DNA of 64,000 nucleotides from Synechococcus sp. WH 5701 (lineage in GTDB: Bacteria > Cyanobacteriota > Cyanobacteriia > PCC-6307 > Cyanobiaceae), in NCBI RefSeq assembly GCF_000153045.1, contig NZ_CH724159.1, positions 598,169 to 662,168 on the forward strand. The letters run 5' to 3'. Shown here in pieces: positions 59,555 through 64,000 of this stretch. The number at the start of each line of letters is the position of its first letter. Within the stretch, counting starts at the first letter, position 1. The position numbers and the translations under genes were made by a program. The notes below the pieces were generated by a model. That model was not told where the DNA came from. It saw only the letters and a program-made list of their open reading frames with translations, and made no database searches.

Positions 59555-60067
59555 TCAAGGGGCTCTCCTCCCGCCAGGCTCCTGGGACGGAAGAGCATCA
59601 GTCCCATCGCAATCAGGAAGAAACCGGGTCAGAGCCGGATCGCACCCCACCAGTGCCCGGGCTTGGGCGGAGTCGGGCTGAAGCAGCTGGAAATCAGCGA
59701 ATTCGAAGCCCGGCGCCACGCTGCACCCCACCAGGACAGCCTCGCTGATCGGTTCCGCCGCCTGCCAGTGTCCGGCTGGAATCACATGGCAGAAGGTGTT
59801 GGCTTCAGCTGAAAGCGTGATGCAGCTGGGGGCCTGGCTTGTGCCATCCCAGCTGTAGAGATTCAGCCCCCTGCCCCGGTAGAGGTTCCAGACCTCATCA
59901 GAGGCCACCTGATGAAACAGGCTGCGTTCACCCGTCCGGAGCTCGAAATAGATGTGGGTGAGAGCGCGGCGATCATCCTCTGTGGGGGTGCTCACGCGAT
60001 TGCCTGATCGAAACACTTCTCGGAACCGGCCCCCTTCTGGGTGGTCGATCAGATCCAGGGGTTGCAT
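59555..60067 (-). CDS. Cupin, DUF985 family
   Basis: 170 residues. DUF985 beta-barrel pattern: LDLIDHPEGGRFREVFRS at the start, ALTHIYFELRTGERSLFHQVASDEVWNLYRG with the metal-type His and Glu, and VIPAGHWQAAEPISEAVLVGCSVAPGFEFADFQL in the second half. The family is a metal-binding cupin with unknown activity, often adjacent to metabolic genes. Stands alone downstream of the IS630 element. Confidence 0.9.
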   Translation of the reverse strand: MQPLDLIDHPEGGRFREVFRSGNRVSTPTEDDRRALTHIYFELRTGERSLFHQVASDEVWNLYRGRGLNLYSWDGTSQAPSCITLSAEANTFCHVIPAGHWQAAEPISEAVLVGCSVAPGFEFADFQLLQPDSAQARALVGCDPALTRFLPDCDGTDALPSQEPGGRRAP

Positions 60068-60176
60068 GGGGTGGTCGGCCGTGACCCAAGCCTAGATCGG
60101 TGCTGCCGCAGCATTGCCGCTGCGCAGCTCACGAGGCCATGGCCCTAGGGTTTGGGCCCCCAGTCCCAACTCCTTG

Positions 60177-60980
60177 ATGCAGAGCTCGATGCGACCGGCC
60201 GGAGGTGATGGACCAGGAGCTGGCTTTCAACTGATCGCAGCCGTGGCCGTGGCGCTGCTGATCCTGCTCACTCAAACCATCTTCATCGTCCCCGCCGGCA
60301 CCGTGGCCGTCGTCACTACCCTTGGTCGGGTGACGGGCGGTCAGCGCAGCCCGGGCCCCAACATCAAGGTGCCGCTGATTCAGGCCACGTCCTTTTTCGA
60401 TGTGCGCACCCAGGTTCGACCTGAGCAGTTCTCCACCCTCACCAAGGATCTGCAGGTGATCGAAGCCACCGCCACGGTGAAGTACTCGATCAAGCCGCAG
60501 GAAGCAGGTCGGATCTTCGAGACGATCGCCACCGAAAACCAGCAGATCTATCCGCGAATCATTCAGCCATCGCTGCTGAAAGCACTTAAATCTGTGTTCT
60601 CCCAGTACGAGCTGGTGACCATCGCCACCGAGTGGAACAGCATCTCTGAGCTTGTTCAGGACATGGTGGCCCAGGAACTGAGCAAGTTCGACTACGTGAA
60701 GGTGCAGGGACTTGACCTCACCGGATTGCAGATCGCCGAGGAATATCGCTCGGCCATTGAGCAGAAACAGATCGCCGATCAACGGCTCTTGCGCGCCCAG
60801 ACCGAAGTGAAGATCGCTGAGCAGGAAGCCAAGCGTTACCAGATCCTCAACTCCAGCCTGGATGATCAGGTGCTCTTCAAGCTCTTCCTCGACAAATGGG
60901 ACGGGCAGACCTCCGTCGTTCCGGCCCTGCCCGGCACGGTGGGTGGCGGCACGCCGGTGATCGTCAACGGTCGCCGCTGA
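60177..60980 (+). CDS. Prohibitin/SPFH-family membrane protein
   Basis: 267 residues from the ATG at 60177 (60189 also possible). One N-terminal membrane helix (LIAAVAVALLILLTQTIFI), then the SPFH domain (VPAGTVAVVTTLGRVTGGQRSPGPNIKVPLIQ, TVKYSIKPQEAGRIFE) and a coiled-coil region (EEYRSAIEQKQIADQRLLRAQTEVKIAEQEAKRY). Prohibitin rings organise membranes and control the FtsH protease; cyanobacterial homologues sit in the thylakoid or plasma membrane. Confidence 0.92.
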   Translation: MQSSMRPAGGDGPGAGFQLIAAVAVALLILLTQTIFIVPAGTVAVVTTLGRVTGGQRSPGPNIKVPLIQATSFFDVRTQVRPEQFSTLTKDLQVIEATATVKYSIKPQEAGRIFETIATENQQIYPRIIQPSLLKALKSVFSQYELVTIATEWNSISELVQDMVAQELSKFDYVKVQGLDLTGLQIAEEYRSAIEQKQIADQRLLRAQTEVKIAEQEAKRYQILNSSLDDQVLFKLFLDKWDGQTSVVPALPGTVGGGTPVIVNGRR

Positions 60981-61022
60981 TTGTCAGGCGGAAAGGAAAC
61001 CGAGGATCACCACAGCCCCGGC

Positions 61023-61397
61023 TCAGTCGTAACGGCAGGCCGGGGTCAGCCCCGGCACCGTGAATTCCTGGAACCAGAGGAAGTCGCGGCTTCTCCAGCC
61101 GAGATCAAACGGCGCGGTCGAAGCCCATTCTCCAGCCTCCAGCTGGAAGTGTGAGCTCAGGTACTCCGGCACCAGGGCTTCCACCTCCTGCTGTCCCTCG
61201 CTCTCTTCCTCTGGAAAGAGTCGATCCAGGTAAAGCACCGCAAAGATCGCGGCTTCCTCGTCTACCACCACCACCTCGAAGGGGCCGTCCTCGGCCGGCA
61301 GGGGGGTGACTTCGAAGAATTCATCCCGCTCGAGCGGATCCGCCGGTGCCTTCTCCATCAAGGCCGCCAGGGCCTGCTTGAAGCGATCAAGGGTCAC
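61023..61397 (-). CDS. Conserved hypothetical acidic protein
   Basis: 124 residues from a GTG at 61397, overlapping the end of the CPBP gene by 11 bp. The protein is acidic and compact: LDRFKQALAALMEKAP, FEVTPLPAEDGPFEVVVVDE, AAIFAVLYLDRLFPEEESEG and SHFQLEAGEWASTAPFDLGW. No domain recognised. The overlap suggests coupled translation with the upstream protease. Confidence 0.65.
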   Translation of the reverse strand: MTLDRFKQALAALMEKAPADPLERDEFFEVTPLPAEDGPFEVVVVDEEAAIFAVLYLDRLFPEEESEGQQEVEALVPEYLSSHFQLEAGEWASTAPFDLGWRSRDFLWFQEFTVPGLTPACRYD

Positions 61398-63238
61398 GCG
61401 GGGTCAGCTGCGGCAGTCCCTGCATCCTCGCCCTGCCCCCCAGGCCCCAGAGCCAAAGCGTTACAGCCAGCCCATGCAGAAGGACCGGCGGCCAGAGGGA
61501 GCCGGTGGCTCCGTAGGCCAGCACACAGGCCATCCCCAGCAGGGTGCACTGGCTCAGGAAGCGCCCGTCGCGGAACACCCCTCGCCCCGGTGGGTACCAG
61601 CAGCGGGCCGCCACAGGGTGATACAGCACGAACAGGCCCACGCTCAGGGCTCCCCAGGCCACTGCCCCAGCCAGGGAATCCCCCTCGAGCGGATGGGGCA
61701 GCAGGGCCACACGGAACAGAAGTTCCTCGCCCAGGGCCGGCATCAGCAGCAGGCCCGGAATGGCCAGCAGCGCCGGACCGAGCGCCTCCAGCCTCCAGGG
61801 GCTGAGAAAGCCCGACCGCCAGCCCAGCGGCAGGGCCAGCGCCGCGTAGACCGCCAGGATCGCCAGAGCTCGGCCCAGGGCGGCTGGACCCAGGGGCGCG
61901 AACAGGGCATCGCTGAGACGCCGAAGCAGGGTGGAGAGAATCGGGATCTGACCCAGCAGCAGGGTGGGTGCCAGGGGCTCGATCGTGGTGTCCCCTCCCG
62001 CCAGCTGGTTGCTGCGCAGGAACCAGAGGCTGGCGCCGTGCTGCAGGAACACCCGCGCCATGTCGTCGTGGGCGCGGCGGGGCAGCATCGAGCGCCAGCT
62101 CAGCAGGGCATCGAGCCCCGTTTCGCCCCGCACGAACGCTTCGCCCGCCACCACCGCGGCGTTGTGTCGCCAATCCGGGCGCACTGTGCCGAAGGGGGTG
62201 AGCAGCTGGTCGAGGGAGGAGGAGAGGCGCGCCAACTGGCGGAAGGCCTGGCTGGCGTTCTCCTGGGGGTGGGCCTTGAGCCAACGGCGCAGCCCAGGGT
62301 CGTCCGCTGCCCGGCGGCGCAGGCGATCGATGGTGATGTAGAGCGCCTGGCTCGAATCCTGCACGCACGAGGTGGACGGAGTCACCGTGGAGACCCCGCT
62401 GCCGTCACCACTGCGGTAGCGAGCCATCAGCACCTCCGCCTGGATCGCCAGCTCCCGCAGCAGCGAGAGGGGCTGCCCGTCCACCGTCAGGTCGTCGAAG
62501 GGCTTCAGCTTGATCAGCACATCGGAGATCGGCCGTGAGCCCAGCCAGCCCCGCTGCAGATCACCGCTGAAGGCGGTCCAGTCCTGGGTTCCCGCAACGA
62601 TGCCGTTGGGGTTGTTGGCATAGATCTGGTGATAGTGCAGATCGAAGCGCGGCTCGCCGGTGATGGCATCGCTCACCACCCGCGCTTCCCCGAAGGCGAA
62701 GTGGCCGGTCACGGTGAAGCCGCTGATCCGTTCACCCTCCGGCCCACCGATGCCGCCGAAGCTGTGGATCAGCAGGGCCCGATCCCCCAGCCGCCAGCGC
62801 TCGCCCAGCAGCACCCGCTTGATCCGCCCCCGTTGCCGGGGGGTGTCGGCCCAGTTGCCGCGCAGGATGTAAGGGATCCCCTGGCGGGCCGCGGGCAGCA
62901 CGGCATCGGGGCGGAGCAGGTGCAGGGCCCTTGGCTTGATGGCCTGCACCGTGAACAGCCCCTCGGCGTCGGGGGCGCCGTAGAGGTACCACCCCTGGGC
63001 GCCCACGGGATTGGAGCTGAGCCCCCGGGGAGTGGAGATCCAGCGGCCGTAGCGATCACGCGGCTGCTGGGGCACACGCACCACATCTTCAGGGCCGCTG
63101 AAGTCTCCCTGGCTGGGGCTCCAGTGGCGTACCCGGAAGTGCTCCGGCTCCCCGCTAACGGGGCCAAGGATGCGTCCCAGGCCCACATAGGGCTTCCTGA
63201 AGATCTCCAGACCGCTTGCAGTGCAGTGGATCTGGGCA
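61387..63238 (-). pseudogene. CPBP-family intramembrane protease, 5' end removed by an insertion element
   Basis: About 615 codons remain in frame. The C-terminal ~180 residues hold the membrane helices and the CPBP/CAAX protease motif with the glutamate pair, ALGEELLFRVALLPHPL, then LFVLYHPVAARCWYP and VLLHGLAVTLWL. The long N-terminal part (IFRKPYVGLGRILGPV, YLYGAPDAEGLFTVQAIKP, HSFGGIGGPEGERISGFTVT) is a soluble domain common to large cyanobacterial members. The frame continues into the foreign element near 63240 with no start codon of its own, so the first residues are lost. It may still be expressed from an internal start. Confidence 0.75.
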
Positions 63239-63250
63239 CTTCTATGGCGG

Positions 63251-63256
63251 TATAAT
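63251..63256 (+). promoter_or_regulatory. Possible -10 box of the transposase promoter
   Basis: A perfect TATAAT about 50 bases upstream of the transposase start. No TTGACA-like -35 lies at the right spacing, so the assignment is weak. Confidence 0.35.
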
Positions 63257-63305
63257 GTGCGCAAATCGGCTGGATTGAGCCGAAAAGCTGCACCAAGTTT
63301 TCCAC

Positions 63306-64000
63306 ATGTACCGCCGCAAGGAAGGCAATCAGCTCTCCTTTGATGATTTCTTCCTCCCATTCGGCGGGAAGCTCTCGGGGGATAACCGCTGGGTGAAGTT
63401 GGCGGATCTGATCCCTTGGGATGAGCTGGAGCATCACTACGCCTCGCAGTTTTCAAAGGGGTTCGGAGCGCCTGCCAAGCCTTTTCGCATGGCCCTTGGT
63501 GCCTTGATCATCAAGGAGCGCTTGCAGGTCACCGACGAAGAGCTCGTTGAGCAGATCAAGGAAAATCCCTATCTTCAGTTCTTTCTTGGCTTGGAAGGCT
63601 TCCAGTTCGAGGCACCGTTTGATCCCTCGATGATGGTGTATTTCCGTCGTCGGCTGCCAGAGAAGACCATCAATGACTGCAACGAGCGGATCGTCCGGCA
63701 TGGCAAACAACAAATTGCACAGAATAAACAAGGCGACAATGATGATCCTGATGATGGTGACGGATCAGTGCCTGCCGCTCTTGAACGCCCCAGCCAAGAT
63801 GCGAAGGCGCCCAAGAGGCATCAAGGAATCCTTCTGATTGACGCCACATGCGTGCCCAGCGATATTCGCTATCCCACTGATCTCTCTCTTCTCAATGAAG
63901 CCCGCGAAACGACAGAGAAGCTGATTGATGAGATGCACAAGCAAGTGCGTGATGTGTTTGGCCACAAACCAAGAACCAACCGGCGTCAGGCCCGTCGTCA
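63306..64000 (+). CDS. Transposase, IS5/IS1182-like (3' end outside window)
   Basis: 231 codons visible from the ATG at 63306. The N-terminal domain reads YRRKEGNQLSFDDFFLPFGG, LADLIPWDELEHHYASQFSK, GFGAPAKPFRMALGALIIKE and ENPYLQFFLGLEGFQFEAPF, the DUF772-type pattern of this group, and the first catalytic Asp is in GILLIDATCVPSDIRYPTD. A Gln/Asp-rich insert (~135-155) separates the two. The remaining catalytic residues lie beyond the window. Confidence 0.88.
   Translation, partial: MYRRKEGNQLSFDDFFLPFGGKLSGDNRWVKLADLIPWDELEHHYASQFSKGFGAPAKPFRMALGALIIKERLQVTDEELVEQIKENPYLQFFLGLEGFQFEAPFDPSMMVYFRRRLPEKTINDCNERIVRHGKQQIAQNKQGDNDDPDDGDGSVPAALERPSQDAKAPKRHQGILLIDATCVPSDIRYPTDLSLLNEARETTEKLIDEMHKQVRDVFGHKPRTNRRQARR

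Larger units (their letters stand above)
63240..64000 (+). mobile_element. IS element (IS5/IS1182-like), left part, runs off window
   Basis: The sequence changes near 63240 from the GC-rich protease gene to an AT-richer stretch leading into a transposase gene. Because the right end is outside the window, the terminal repeat and duplication cannot be defined; the left boundary is approximate. Confidence 0.6.

Noticed and set aside
1..64000. CRISPR array, tRNA or rRNA genes
   Set aside because: No regularly spaced repeat-spacer pattern was found. The only tandem repeats are the 25-bp and 21-bp arrays, which have no spacers. No cloverleaf or rRNA sequence was recognised.

Overview
The window reads as a GC-rich picocyanobacterial chromosome (Cyanobium / freshwater Synechococcus-like). 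The evidence is a high-light-inducible (Hli) chlorophyll-binding protein, a Ycf55/DUF3685 protein, a TPM (Psb32-type) protein, the cyanobacterial TIGR04168 phosphoesterase, a Mo-nitrogenase-C-terminus family gene, and tight packing with frequent start/stop overlaps. No rRNA, tRNA or CRISPR array was recognised.

Layout. 1-13 kb: housekeeping and regulation (DUF3685, Fur-family regulator, hisA, transglutaminase-like protein, a run of small stress-type proteins, COQ4 family, NAD-dependent epimerase, pgsA, CBS protein, PdeM nuclease, GST) and an odd AAA+/polyferredoxin fusion. 12-20 kb: glycosyltransferase, Lhr-type helicase, and a module of DUF350, two unnamed proteins, a membrane-anchored spermidine-synthase-like enzyme and DUF4178. 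20-22.4 kb: an SGNH hydrolase gene split by an IS5-group element. 22.5-34.5 kb: ATP-dependent DNA ligase, CbpA/CbpM-type chaperone pair, baeRF protein, a subtilase with a lipase-like front half, hydrolases, a phosphoribosyltransferase, the ligase-associated exonuclease, and several decayed genes. 34.5-50 kb: nadA, phosphoesterase, glycosyltransferase, lysozyme-like protein, TPM, MidA-type methyltransferase, 2OG oxygenase, Hli, MscS, MBL hydrolase, and an FeS-type photolyase next to a cysteine-less peroxiredoxin-fold protein. 50-53.4 kb: a junkyard of truncated genes, IS remnants and a second copy of the IS5 element with a reiterated end. 53.4-64 kb: lipase plus a CrtQ/CrtO-like glycosyl/acyl transferase pair, GH3 glycosidase, an IS630 element, cupin, prohibitin, a 5'-truncated CPBP protease and a third kind of IS running off the window.

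Working together. The four genes of the known ligase-associated DNA repair set (MBL exonuclease, ATP ligase, Lhr helicase, PdeM) are all here, on the same strand, but spread over 25 kb with unrelated blocks between them. The DUF350/DUF4178/aminopropyltransferase genes form a compact polyamine-linked membrane module whose two middle members have no name. The CrtQ/CrtO-like pair suggests a glycosylated and acylated carotenoid or similar lipid. The two IS5 copies are direct repeats that differ at one base in what I compared and bracket about 31 kb.

Limits: family names come from reading motifs by eye, with no database search. Start codons were chosen from frame, overlap and domain boundaries. 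Three genes look frameshifted near short homopolymers, so sequencing error cannot be excluded.
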